Assembly (NCBI RefSeq): GCF_039596395.1
Contig: NZ_JBCNJT010000001.1
Coordinates: forward strand, 1,027,315 to 1,091,314
DNA from: Fluviicola sp.
GTDB lineage: Bacteria; Bacteroidota; Bacteroidia; Flavobacteriales_D; Crocinitomicaceae
Reading direction: 5' to 3'
DNA length: 64,000 bases
Program-made: the position numbers and the translations under genes
The notes under the pieces: model-generated
Databases searched by the model: none
The model's input: the letters and a program-made list of their open reading frames with translations, nothing else
What the model was told of the DNA's origin: nothing
Shown here: positions 17,232-25,440 of the stretch, one piece after another
How the letters are laid out: each line of letters begins with the position of its first letter
Numbering within the stretch: position 1 is the first letter of the stretch

Positions 17232-17627
17232 TTAATTCGCTCTCAGTTTCGAAAAACGGATTGTAAAATCTCGTTCTTCCGCAGCAGGATTTTCAAAGGA
17301 ACCGGAGCGCAGTGTAGCAATCGATTTGTCCATGAAATAATGTTGTTCCAGAATCGGTTTGATCGCATCGAAGATCTGGTCTGCATTTTTACCGTTAAAA
17401 TAAAGGTAACCGTCTCCGAAGTCCATTGAAATGTCGTGCCCTTCATATTTTCCAAGAGCACTGTTCGTAATGTTTGAATCCAATTGCTTTTCCAGCTCAT
17501 GCAATTCATTCAAATTCTCAATTCCATAGAAGAATTGAATAACAACCAAATGATTTTCGTCCATATGCGCGATATTTTCTTTCATTGTTTTCTCTTTCTT
17601 CCGTTGAAAAAATCCAAACAATTTCAT
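17232..17627 (-). CDS. small cytoplasmic protein of unknown function
   Basis: A 131-residue hypothetical protein. It starts MKLFGFFQRKKEKTMKENI and has no signal peptide. The body mixes acidic strands and helices (VVIQFFYGIENLNELHELEKQLD, DISMDFGDGYLYFNGKNADQIFDAIKPIL) and suggests a small alpha/beta fold. An in-frame Met at residue 15 is an alternative start. No family is recognised, and the neighbouring secreted protein gives no functional hint. Confidence 0.6.
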   Translation of the reverse strand: MKLFGFFQRKKEKTMKENIAHMDENHLVVIQFFYGIENLNELHELEKQLDSNITNSALGKYEGHDISMDFGDGYLYFNGKNADQIFDAIKPILEQHYFMDKSIATLRSGSFENPAAEERDFTIRFSKLRAN

Positions 17628-17878
17628 TTTAATATGTCTTTCAATTAAAAAGTAAGTTAGTTAAAAAAACTGAAAATTCAACAGTTAACCAGTTATTTAA
17701 CAATCTGTTAATTGGTATATGATGGATTTACTTTCTCAAGTACGAATAGACGCTTACTAAATCGGTTTTGAAAGAAAATCAAGCGTGTGATAAAAGTTAT
17801 GGATTTTGATTTTTCAGTTGTTTTTATTGTTTTGAATCAAAATTAACAGGGGGTGTTTATAAAAATTTACACTTTTTC

Positions 17879-17910
17879 TTGGGATGACCCCTTCAAAAAA
17901 TGTACTTTTG
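17879..17910 (+). promoter_or_regulatory. glnN promoter
   Basis: TTG (17879-17881), a 21-nt spacer and TACTTTTG (17903-17910) form a good Bacteroidota promoter. It lies between two in-frame ATG codons at 17884 and 17929, so the real glnN start must be 17929. The rest of the 250-nt upstream region is AT-rich without a clear site. Confidence 0.65.
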
Positions 17911-17928
17911 TCAAAAATTTTGAATTTT

Positions 17929-20115
17929 ATGGCAACAAAGCGATTACAGGCGTATCGGGATGTACTCAATCGTACACCAAAACACATTGATTATGACGGG
18001 AAAGTTTCCGAATTATTCGGGAAAAATGTATTTCATGCAGAAGTAATGCGTGAATACCTACCTTCAGATGCATACAAATCCATGATGGAGTCCATTCAGA
18101 ACGGGACACGCCTGGATCGTAAAATGGCAGATCAGGTTGCTTCGGCAATGAAAGATTGGGCTATTACAAAAGGTGCCACACATTATACACACTGGTTCCA
18201 GCCTTTAACAGGTGCCACAGCAGAGAAACACGATGCGTTTTTCAAGCCGGTAGGGCCAGGGCGTGCCATTGAACGTTTCGACGGAGAATTGCTGGTTCAG
18301 CAGGAGCCGGATGCTTCTTCTTTCCCGAACGGAGGAATCCGTAATACGTTCGAAGCAAGAGGATATACCGCTTGGGATCCTTCTTCTCCGGCTTTTGTGA
18401 TCGGGAAAACATTGTGTATCCCAACGATCTTTATTTCCTACACGGGAGAATCGCTGGATTATAAAATGCCGCTATTGAAAGCCTTGCACGCTGTTGACAG
18501 CATCGCTACGGAAGTTTGCCAATACTTCGACAAGAACGTAACAAAAGTAAATGCCACATTGGGTTGGGAACAGGAGTACTTCCTGGTAGACCAGGCATTG
18601 TTTAACTGTCGCCCGGATTTGATGATGACAGGCCGCGCTTTGTTCGGACATGCTCCGGCAAAAGGACAGCAGCTGGACGACCATTATTTCGGTTCTATTC
18701 CTGAGCGCGTAACGGCGTTTATGCGTGAATTCGAGAACGAAGCAATCTTATTGGGGATTCCGGTAACAACCCGCCACAACGAAGTTGCTCCGAACCAGTT
18801 TGAATGTGCTCCGATCTTTGAAGAGTGTAACCTGGCAAACGACCACAACCTGTTGTTGATGGATTTGCTGGAGAAAGTTGCCCGTAAGCACGATTTCCGC
18901 GTATTGCTCCACGAAAAGCCATTCGCTGGAGTAAACGGTTCCGGAAAGCACAACAACTGGTCTTTGGGAACAAATACAGGAGTAAACTTATTGCAACCGG
19001 GTAAAAACCCGAAAACAAACTTACAGTTCCTAACGTTCTTCGTTAATACGATCAAAGCAATCCACGACAATGCAGACTTGCTACGTGCTTGTATTGCTTC
19101 AGCAAGTAACGATCACCGTTTGGGAGCAAACGAAGCTCCTCCGGCAATTATCTCTACATTCATCGGTTCCCAGTTATCCGAAGCATTGGATGAATTGGAA
19201 AAGAACGTGAAGGCCGGGAAAATGTCGCCGCAGGATAAAACGGAATTGAAACTGAACATCGGTAAGATTCCTCAGATCATGCTGGATAACACGGACCGAA
19301 ACAGAACTTCTCCGTTTGCATTTACAGGAAACAAGTTTGAGTTCCGCGCAGTTGGTTCTTCCGCAAACTGTGCTTCTGCAATGATCGTATTGAATACTAT
19401 TATGGCGAAACAACTTCAGTTGTTCAAAGCAAGTGTTGATGCACGTATTGAAAAAGGAGAATCCAAAGACGAAGCTATTTTGAAAGAACTTCAGATCCTG
19501 ATCAAAGACTCCAAGAAAATCCGTTTCGAAGGAAATGGTTACGGAGACGAGTGGGTGAAAGAAGCTGAGAAAAGAGGATTGAATAACTTCAAAGATACTC
19601 CGCGGGCATTGAAAGCGTGGGGAGATAAAAAGTTCGTGAAATTATTCGACGAAATGAATGTATTGACTCCGCGTGAGTTGGAAGCACGCCAGGAAATCGA
19701 ATTCGAAAGCTACATTTTGAAAATCCAGATCGAAGCACGTTTGATGGGAGATTTGGTTCAGACGCACATCATTCCTGCAGTAGTGGAATACCAGAACAGG
19801 TTGTTGTCCAATATCCAGGGAATCATCTCTGCTTTGGGAGATAAAGCCGGAAAAGAAGCAGCCGCAGCTCAAATTGAATTGGTCACAAAGATCTCAAGTC
19901 ACCTGAACAAAATGAAAGCGACTTGTGATACGATGCTTCAGGCACGTAAAGATGCCAACAAAATTGAGCATGCCGAAGAGAAAGCAGTGGCTTACTGTGA
20001 CAAAGTGAAAATTTATTTTGACGAAATCCGTTACCACGCAGATAAATTGGAGTTATTGGTAGACGATGAGTTATGGCCATTGCCAAAATTCAGAGAAATG
20101 TTGTTTACCCGTTAA
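17929..20115 (+). CDS. glnN: glutamine synthetase type III
   Basis: A 728-residue GSIII, which makes glutamine from glutamate, ammonia and ATP; this large class is typical of Bacteroidota and cyanobacteria. Landmarks are the N-terminal LFGKNVFHAEVMREYLP, the metal/ATP site LGWEQEYFLVD, TRHNEVAPNQFECAPIFEE and GVNGSGKHNNWSLGTNTG, with the GSIII-specific C-terminal helical extension (about residues 560-728). The ATG at 17929 is chosen because a promoter lies just upstream of it and after the earlier ATG. It is monocistronic, ending in a hairpin at 20137-20167. No glnB or ammonium transporter is next to it. Confidence 0.97.
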   Translation: MATKRLQAYRDVLNRTPKHIDYDGKVSELFGKNVFHAEVMREYLPSDAYKSMMESIQNGTRLDRKMADQVASAMKDWAITKGATHYTHWFQPLTGATAEKHDAFFKPVGPGRAIERFDGELLVQQEPDASSFPNGGIRNTFEARGYTAWDPSSPAFVIGKTLCIPTIFISYTGESLDYKMPLLKALHAVDSIATEVCQYFDKNVTKVNATLGWEQEYFLVDQALFNCRPDLMMTGRALFGHAPAKGQQLDDHYFGSIPERVTAFMREFENEAILLGIPVTTRHNEVAPNQFECAPIFEECNLANDHNLLLMDLLEKVARKHDFRVLLHEKPFAGVNGSGKHNNWSLGTNTGVNLLQPGKNPKTNLQFLTFFVNTIKAIHDNADLLRACIASASNDHRLGANEAPPAIISTFIGSQLSEALDELEKNVKAGKMSPQDKTELKLNIGKIPQIMLDNTDRNRTSPFAFTGNKFEFRAVGSSANCASAMIVLNTIMAKQLQLFKASVDARIEKGESKDEAILKELQILIKDSKKIRFEGNGYGDEWVKEAEKRGLNNFKDTPRALKAWGDKKFVKLFDEMNVLTPRELEARQEIEFESYILKIQIEARLMGDLVQTHIIPAVVEYQNRLLSNIQGIISALGDKAGKEAAAAQIELVTKISSHLNKMKATCDTMLQARKDANKIEHAEEKAVAYCDKVKIYFDEIRYHADKLELLVDDELWPLPKFREMLFTR

Positions 20116-20136
20116 TAAAATTCAAGTTAGATGTAG

Positions 20137-20167
20137 CCCCGGTTCTTTCGTTAGGATCGGGGTTTTT
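20137..20167 (+). terminator. glnN terminator
   Basis: CCCCG (20137-20141) pairs with CGGGG (20158-20162), followed by TTTTT. It starts 22 nt past the glnN stop. Confidence 0.7.
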
Positions 20168-20194
20168 GTTATTAAACCGCATAGACAAATAAAA

Positions 20195-20556
20195 AACCAC
20201 ATAGGTCACATAGAACACATAGTGTTTTATTGGAGACTGGTTGTTTCGCTTCGCTCGCGTTTTTATAACCACAAGGGACACAAAGTACACGAGGATTATA
20301 GTTTTACGTTCTTTCTGCTCATATTCTTTTTACTGTCAGATTTAAAAAAACTTCGTATCCTATGATTATCGTTATTCTCCCTGATAAAACTGCACACATG
20401 TGCAAAACGTCTGGAGACCATGTGACCTATTTTTCTTTGTGGTTAAAACAGAGAGCAGCGCGAAGCCACAAATTTCTTCCCGGAAAAACCGTTTACTTTA
20501 ATCTTTTTCAAATAACAGTTAACGAAGTACTATGTGAACTATGTACCTATGTGGTT
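20195..20556. repeat. imperfect inverted repeats bounding a 464-nt gene-free gap
   Basis: The gap 20116-20579 has no gene. Its left part carries a ~28-nt segment beginning AACCACATAGGTCACATAG (20195-20222), and its right end carries a near-complementary segment ending CCTATGTGGTT (20530-20556). Inside are looser relatives such as AACCACAAGGGACACAAAG near 20269. No ORF with a transposase-like product lies between. It resembles a small non-autonomous element or a decayed member of an intergenic repeat family; similar CCGCAAAG-type repeats occur at 37530-37602. Confidence 0.5.
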
Positions 20557-20579
20557 CAAATGCGTAACTTTATAGTGCG

Positions 20580-21791
20580 ATGAAACAATTCGATATTCCA
20601 TCCATATTCCGTTCACCGATCATTTCGAAAGTGAAGGCATTCCGCAAGGCACAGGACCCGCGTAAGAAGGATTTCTCACCGACCGTTTTGAATTTTGGGA
20701 ACGTTCAGCTTTACATCGCCAGGCACTTCGGGTTTTGCTACGGAGTGGAAAATGCCATCGAAATAGCTTACCGGGCAGTGGAAGAAAACACCGGAAAACG
20801 CATTTTTCTCCTGAGCCAGATGATCCACAATCCAACGGTAAACGAAGATCTTACACAACATGGTATCGCGTTTATCCAGGATACTTCCGGGAAACAGTTG
20901 ATCCCATGGGACGAACTGAATGCCGATGATGTGGTGATTATTCCGGCTTTCGGCACAACGCTTGAAATTGAACAAAAGCTCAAAGAACGCGGAGTTTCCA
21001 CTGAAAAGTACAACACCACCTGTCCGTTTGTAGAGAAAGTTTGGAACAGGGCAGAGAAGCTTGGCACCGACAATCACACTTTGGTCATTCACGGGAAACA
21101 CAATCACGAAGAAACGCGTGCTACCTTCTCACATACGGCAGTCAATTCGGAAGCGGTCATCGTAAAGAATATGGAAGAGGCACTTTTCCTGGCGAAATGC
21201 ATTACAGGCGAAGCTTCCAAAGAAGAATTCTACCGCTTTTTTAATGGAAAGCACACACCGGGCTTTGATCCGGAAATTCATTTGAGTAGGATAGGAGTGA
21301 TCAATCAAACCACGATGCTTGCCAGTGAAACACAGGAAATAGCTGAATTCCTGAAAAAAGTGACGGAAGAATTTGCCGGGCGCACAAAAGCGGATAAAGT
21401 AGTTGCCGATACACGCGATACACTTTGTTACGCCACCAATGACAACCAGAGCGCTACAGAAGCATTGATGAACGAATCCCTGGATTTCGCAATCGTAGTG
21501 GGCGGATACAACAGTTCAAATACTTCCCACCTGGTGGAATTATTGGAGCAGCGTTGCCCGACTTATTTTATCAAGGACGAAACAGAGATCTTGGAAACGG
21601 AAACTATCCGCAGTTTCAATATTCATACGCACGAAACGGAAATCATTGGAAACTGGATCAAAGGAACAAAGATCGGTATTACTTCCGGTGCTTCCTGCCC
21701 GGATGCGATCATGGATCAGATAATCAGTAAAGTATTGGGACTGATGAACAGTCAAAAATCAATAGAGGAAGTAATCGGCAAATTGAACTAG
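20580..21791 (+). CDS. ispH: 4-hydroxy-3-methylbut-2-enyl diphosphate reductase
   Basis: A 403-residue IspH, the last enzyme of the MEP isoprenoid pathway, which turns HMBPP into IPP and DMAPP using a 4Fe-4S cluster. The three cluster cysteines are in ARHFGFCYGVENA, YNTTCPFVEKVW and TSGASCPDAIMDQII. Other signatures are LVIHGKHNHEETRATFSH, VINQTTMLASET and DTLCYATNDNQSATEAL. At ~400 residues it belongs to the longer (plant/cyanobacterium/Bacteroidota) form rather than the ~315-residue E. coli form. It ends convergently with the next small gene, overlapping by 4 nt. Confidence 0.97.
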   Translation: MKQFDIPSIFRSPIISKVKAFRKAQDPRKKDFSPTVLNFGNVQLYIARHFGFCYGVENAIEIAYRAVEENTGKRIFLLSQMIHNPTVNEDLTQHGIAFIQDTSGKQLIPWDELNADDVVIIPAFGTTLEIEQKLKERGVSTEKYNTTCPFVEKVWNRAEKLGTDNHTLVIHGKHNHEETRATFSHTAVNSEAVIVKNMEEALFLAKCITGEASKEEFYRFFNGKHTPGFDPEIHLSRIGVINQTTMLASETQEIAEFLKKVTEEFAGRTKADKVVADTRDTLCYATNDNQSATEALMNESLDFAIVVGGYNSSNTSHLVELLEQRCPTYFIKDETEILETETIRSFNIHTHETEIIGNWIKGTKIGITSGASCPDAIMDQIISKVLGLMNSQKSIEEVIGKLN

Positions 21792-22054
21792 CAGATCGTA
21801 ATCTTATTGAAATGGGTTTCATCCTCGTAATGAGCATCCTTTTCAAAGATTAACTCGCTGGCATTGCATTGAATGTGCCATTTGAACCCAACTCCTTCAA
21901 TGAAATTCTTACTGGTTTTACTGGAGCATTCGATATCTACGGTATTGCATAGTTTTTCAACACCGTTTACAATGACTCTCCATTCTTTGGAATGCGGATC
22001 TTCGGGATTATAGTTTGTGTTGAAACGAATTAAAACTTCCAGTTCTGAGTTCAT
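21788..22054 (-). CDS. small hypothetical protein
   Basis: An 88-residue protein of unknown function: acidic, no signal peptide or membrane segment, with four Cys, one of them at the C-terminus (NKITIC). It overlaps the ispH end by 4 nt and is divergent from cysC, sharing a 56-nt intergenic region. Similar small proteins seem common in Bacteroidota, but I cannot name a family. Confidence 0.6.
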   Translation of the reverse strand: MNSELEVLIRFNTNYNPEDPHSKEWRVIVNGVEKLCNTVDIECSSKTSKNFIEGVGFKWHIQCNASELIFEKDAHYEDETHFNKITIC

Positions 22055-22083
22055 GCGGGCAATACTTAGTGTGCGAAATTAAT

Positions 22084-22091
22084 TAAATTTG
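22084..22091 (+). promoter_or_regulatory. -7 promoter element of cysC
   Basis: TAAATTTG matches TAnnTTTG and ends 19 nt before the cysC ATG. The -33 region is not convincing. The sulfur motif CTATTTATCCGATAG found upstream of the cys operon is absent here. Confidence 0.45.
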
Positions 22092-22110
22092 CGATAAACG
22101 TTACTTATTT

Positions 22111-22635
22111 ATGATAATTCAATTAACAGGGATGTCTGGCGCAGGAAAGACCTCGCTTTCAATTGCTACCAAACAAATGCTTCAGGAAAAAGGAATTAAA
22201 GTTGAAGTGCTGGATGCGGACGATTACAGGCAAAACGTATTTAAAGAATTGGGTTATACAAAAGAGGACCGGAACGATAATATCCGCCGGCTGGCATTTG
22301 TAGCGAATAAATTCAGTCAGCATGGAATTGTGGCCATTATTTGTGCCATTAATCCTTACGATGCGATTCGGAATGAACTGCTTGAAAAGTACTCGGAGCT
22401 TTATACCGTTTACATCCAGTGCGATTTGGAAACGCTCACACAAAGAGATACGAAAGGTTTGTACCAGAAAGCTATGCTTCCCGACGGGCATAAGGACAAA
22501 ATCTATAACCTCACGGGTGTAAACGATCCGTTTGAAGTGCCGCAGGTTTGTCATTTGACAATCGAAACAAACAAAGAAACGCTGCATGAATCCACGCAGC
22601 GTTTAGCTCAGTTTATTGAATCAAAGAAGAATTAA
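22111..22635 (+). CDS. cysC: adenylylsulfate (APS) kinase
   Basis: A 174-residue APS kinase, making PAPS from APS and ATP. Walker A is GMSGAGKTSL, and the family core VLDADDYRQNVFKELGYTKEDRNDNIRRLAFVA, ICAINPYDAIR and the lid region KGLYQKAM follow. It is monofunctional, not fused to CysN. Its place is notable: it is about 20 kb away from the sulfate-assimilation operon, whose CysH has APS-reductase cysteines and so does not need PAPS, and it is convergent (4-nt overlap) with a gene ending in a sulfotransferase-like domain. I infer that it supplies PAPS for sulfation. Its start has no copy of the sulfur control region. Confidence 0.95.
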   Translation: MIIQLTGMSGAGKTSLSIATKQMLQEKGIKVEVLDADDYRQNVFKELGYTKEDRNDNIRRLAFVANKFSQHGIVAIICAINPYDAIRNELLEKYSELYTVYIQCDLETLTQRDTKGLYQKAMLPDGHKDKIYNLTGVNDPFEVPQVCHLTIETNKETLHESTQRLAQFIESKKN

Positions 22636-25205
22636 CTCGTTGCTTTGTCTTTTCTGTTCCGGTAAAGTTCCGCATCTACGGATGCTACCATTTTAGAAAC
22701 ATCCAGCGTATTTTCCAGGAAAATATTCACACGTTCTGCCTCGGCCATCGGGTTTTCGATGACGTCCGAGTAGTTCACAAACAATACATCCATGTGCGGC
22801 TGTGCTTCCAGCCAGGCTCTGTTTTTCTCTTTCTGTTGTTCGAAAGTAGCTTTTAGTTTCGTATTGTAAGTGTCAACCGGCTTGCCCAGCATTTTTTGCT
22901 GTGACTGCATGACTTCGTCCAGGTCTCTTTCCATGAAGATGATCTTGTAATCACAATTTAAATTCAGGCTACCTAACAGTTGCATAATGACTTTGATGGT
23001 TTTACCATCCTGATCTGCTAACCAGGAGTTTTCCTTTAACAAATTTTTCACCGGTTCGTATTCCAGGTATCCTTTCGGGTTGTTTTCATCACTCTGGCGC
23101 ACGTTGTCGGTAAGAATATCAGCTCCTCCCGCAGCAAGCATCTGCATCATCATGGATGTACCTGAACGAGGCAATCCTGAAACAATCGTTATTTTCGGTT
23201 TCATATTTGTCTTTAATATTTCCTGGTGTCTTTTAGCCAATTCAGGTTTATTCAAATGATTGGTGTAAATCTCTATCAAATGCTTTCGGGCAACACCGTA
23301 GCCTGGTTCTTGCTGAAGAGCTATTTCAAAAGCATTTGCTGCATGTTCGTATTCTTTTATATGAAGTAAAGATTCTCCTAAATGATAATGGGCAACCGGA
23401 AACCAAAATTTGATGCCGATTGCATTGAAGCCATTTTCAATTGCCTTTTGATAGGATTTTAATTTTAAAAATGTGAAACAAAGACCGTGATATGCATCTG
23501 CATTTTCATTATTGATTTTGACTGCTTTAGCAAAATTCTTATTGGCTTTTTCCCACTCCCGAAGCATGAGGTAAGTTTTACCCAGCAGGGTATACGTTTC
23601 TGAGGTGTTAATTTTATTATCACTTAATGCGTTTAATATCTTAAGTGCCTTTGCCGGATTTAAATCAAGCATGTGGATTTTACTTTCAAGAATATCAATA
23701 TACGGAGTGTTTGTATATCCGAAAATTTCCCTCATTCCTTTAAGAACCGATTTAGCCCCTTCAATATCTTTAAGTGAAACATAGGTGTTCAGTAAACGTA
23801 TCAGGATTTTTCCGTTTCTCGGAGTCAATTCTAACAATTCATTAAACAGAACAATTGCTTCATCAAGAGCCCCCCTGGAATATTTAATACGTGCGGTGTG
23901 ATATTTATATTCAAACTGCATCTGTCTTTTCTGCAACTCTGCATCTTCACCAAGTGGTTCCACATAACCCAATGCAACTAACTGTTCCAGTGATTCGTGT
24001 GCAGCCCACACATCGTCTTTTTCATTAGGATCCAGTTCTCCCCAGTCTCCTTCGCGATCAGTTTCATAACTGTCAATATACTGAATGTTCTGAGGCTTTT
24101 CAAAAGCTTGGACCAGTACTTTTCCTGACATGTCTTTTGCTACCGGCAGTCCAAAAAGGTGTAGTATTGTCGGTGTAATGTCCAGCAAGCCTGAACCATA
24201 GATTTGTTCATCTTTTTTTATTCCCGGACCCGATATGCAAACAATCCCGAACGGTGAATGCTCGTAAGCCGGTGCCATCGAATCTTTTGGAAGCTCAACA
24301 AGGCGTCTGTGATCCGAATAGAATCCGTGATCCGACACTAAAATAACATAAGTATCGTCGTCTATCAAATGAAGAATCCGGTCTAACATCATATCATGAT
24401 ATCTGTAAAACCCTGAAATTACCTCATTGAAAAGTTGATATTCATCTTCATCGATCTCCGGCAGCATCGGAGGGTGATACTTCATAAATTCATGCGATGC
24501 ACGATCAATGGCATCTAAATATAAACCTAAAAAGTTCCATTCTTTGTTTTCCAGGATCTCAGTCGCAACATTGTGAAAAGAACTGCAGCGGGCAAGAAGT
24601 AATGGAATTTGACTTAATAATTTTTGATATTTGGGATTGTCCAGCTGTTCTTGCGTTGCTTGTGGCAAAAACGGAGCAATGTGAGCCCAGGTTAATTCAG
24701 CCGGATGGATTCTTAATTGTTTTAAATTTTCCAGTTCGGATTTAGGATTTACGTGAATTTCATTTAAATCCCAGTTGTCAGCAGTGTCATCCTTTGTGAA
24801 ATCAGTAAAGTGATTTGACACCATAATTCCATTGATCGGTTCACAAGGATAACTTGGCCACCATCCGCAAACATGTGTTTTCAGCCCTTCGTGATGAAGA
24901 ATGTTCCAAATAGCTCTGCAGTTGCGCGTGTGTGATGAAACAGGTCTTCGTTCACCGGTTTCCGGATGAGGTTCCTGGAATGACAAGATTCCATGTTCGT
25001 CACCGTATTTACCGGTAGCGATAGAAGTCCATAGAATAGGAGATAGCGGGGGATCCATTGTTTGAATATTACCCATGACTCCTCTTTCAACAAGTGCTTC
25101 CAAAGCAGGCATTTCTCCCTTATCCATCAAAGGAGAGATAAATTTCCAATCAGCTGCGTCCCATCCCAGGACAAGAACTTTTTTTTTATTCTTGGAATCC
25201 GACAT
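22632..25205 (-). CDS. three-domain fusion: type I phosphodiesterase, TPR repeats and PAPS-type sulfotransferase
   Basis: An 857-residue cytoplasmic protein without a signal peptide. Residues ~8-410 are an alkaline-phosphatase-superfamily domain of the type I phosphodiesterase/nucleotide pyrophosphatase class (VLGWDAADWKFISPLMDKG, PPLSPILWTSIATGKYGDEHG with the likely Thr/Ser nucleophile region, VILVSDHGFYSDHRRL, and DITPTILHLFGLPVAKDM). Residues ~430-640 are about five TPRs (for example YHLGESLLHIKEYEHAANAFEIAL). Residues ~645-850 look like a sulfotransferase: VSGLPRSGTSMMMQML for the 5'-phosphosulfate loop and IFMERDLDEVMQSQQKML for the 3'-phosphate site. Closely related proteins may exist in other Bacteroidota, where substrate is unknown. 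Its place beside cysC suggests PAPS-dependent sulfation. A 55-residue ORF ends just upstream of its ATG and may be co-translated. Confidence 0.88.
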   Translation of the reverse strand: MSDSKNKKKVLVLGWDAADWKFISPLMDKGEMPALEALVERGVMGNIQTMDPPLSPILWTSIATGKYGDEHGILSFQEPHPETGERRPVSSHTRNCRAIWNILHHEGLKTHVCGWWPSYPCEPINGIMVSNHFTDFTKDDTADNWDLNEIHVNPKSELENLKQLRIHPAELTWAHIAPFLPQATQEQLDNPKYQKLLSQIPLLLARCSSFHNVATEILENKEWNFLGLYLDAIDRASHEFMKYHPPMLPEIDEDEYQLFNEVISGFYRYHDMMLDRILHLIDDDTYVILVSDHGFYSDHRRLVELPKDSMAPAYEHSPFGIVCISGPGIKKDEQIYGSGLLDITPTILHLFGLPVAKDMSGKVLVQAFEKPQNIQYIDSYETDREGDWGELDPNEKDDVWAAHESLEQLVALGYVEPLGEDAELQKRQMQFEYKYHTARIKYSRGALDEAIVLFNELLELTPRNGKILIRLLNTYVSLKDIEGAKSVLKGMREIFGYTNTPYIDILESKIHMLDLNPAKALKILNALSDNKINTSETYTLLGKTYLMLREWEKANKNFAKAVKINNENADAYHGLCFTFLKLKSYQKAIENGFNAIGIKFWFPVAHYHLGESLLHIKEYEHAANAFEIALQQEPGYGVARKHLIEIYTNHLNKPELAKRHQEILKTNMKPKITIVSGLPRSGTSMMMQMLAAGGADILTDNVRQSDENNPKGYLEYEPVKNLLKENSWLADQDGKTIKVIMQLLGSLNLNCDYKIIFMERDLDEVMQSQQKMLGKPVDTYNTKLKATFEQQKEKNRAWLEAQPHMDVLFVNYSDVIENPMAEAERVNIFLENTLDVSKMVASVDAELYRNRKDKATS

Positions 25206-25206
25206 G

Positions 25207-25374
25207 CTACTTCTTCTTTTTTGATTGTTTTTTGCTGGCCTCTGCTTTAGCTGCGCGCCATGTTCTCAAACCTAAAGAACCTAATGCCAATAATCCCAAT
25301 GATCCGTTTTCCGATATCACCGTTTTATGAATATCGATCGTCTCCGTAGTTGTTTTATTTGATTTCGAATCCAC
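25207..25374 (-). CDS. small basic protein just upstream of the phosphodiesterase-sulfotransferase fusion
   Basis: A 55-codon ORF with a GTG start (25374) that is too short for most gene callers. It is Thr/Ser-rich at first, then has a short hydrophobic stretch ENGSLGLLALGSLGLRTW and ends in a Lys-rich tail (AKAEASKKQSKKKK). Its stop is 1 nt before the ATG of the fusion gene, as expected for translational coupling. The hydrophobic stretch is too short for a sure membrane segment. I have no homologue in mind. The tight spacing and ordinary codon use support a real gene. Confidence 0.45.
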   Translation of the reverse strand: MDSKSNKTTTETIDIHKTVISENGSLGLLALGSLGLRTWRAAKAEASKKQSKKKK

Positions 25375-25383
25375 GTTTCTTAG

Positions 25384-25424
25384 AATAAAAAAACCTCCAA
25401 AAGTTTTACAACTAATGGAGGTTT
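25384..25424 (-). terminator. terminator of the 25441-26289 gene
   Basis: AAACCTCCA (25391-25399) pairs with TGGAGGTTT (25416-25424); on the minus strand it is followed by seven T. It lies 17 nt after the stop codon at 25441 and separates that gene from the small ORF at 25374. Confidence 0.88.
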
Positions 25425-25440
25425 AAATATGAATTAATTC

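Noticed and set aside
20116-20579. Complete insertion sequence
   Set aside because: There are end-like inverted repeats, but no frame codes for a transposase and no target duplication was evident.
22111-22635. CysC as a step of the main sulfate-reduction route
   Set aside because: CysH has APS-reductase cysteines and CysC lies outside the operon without the shared control region.
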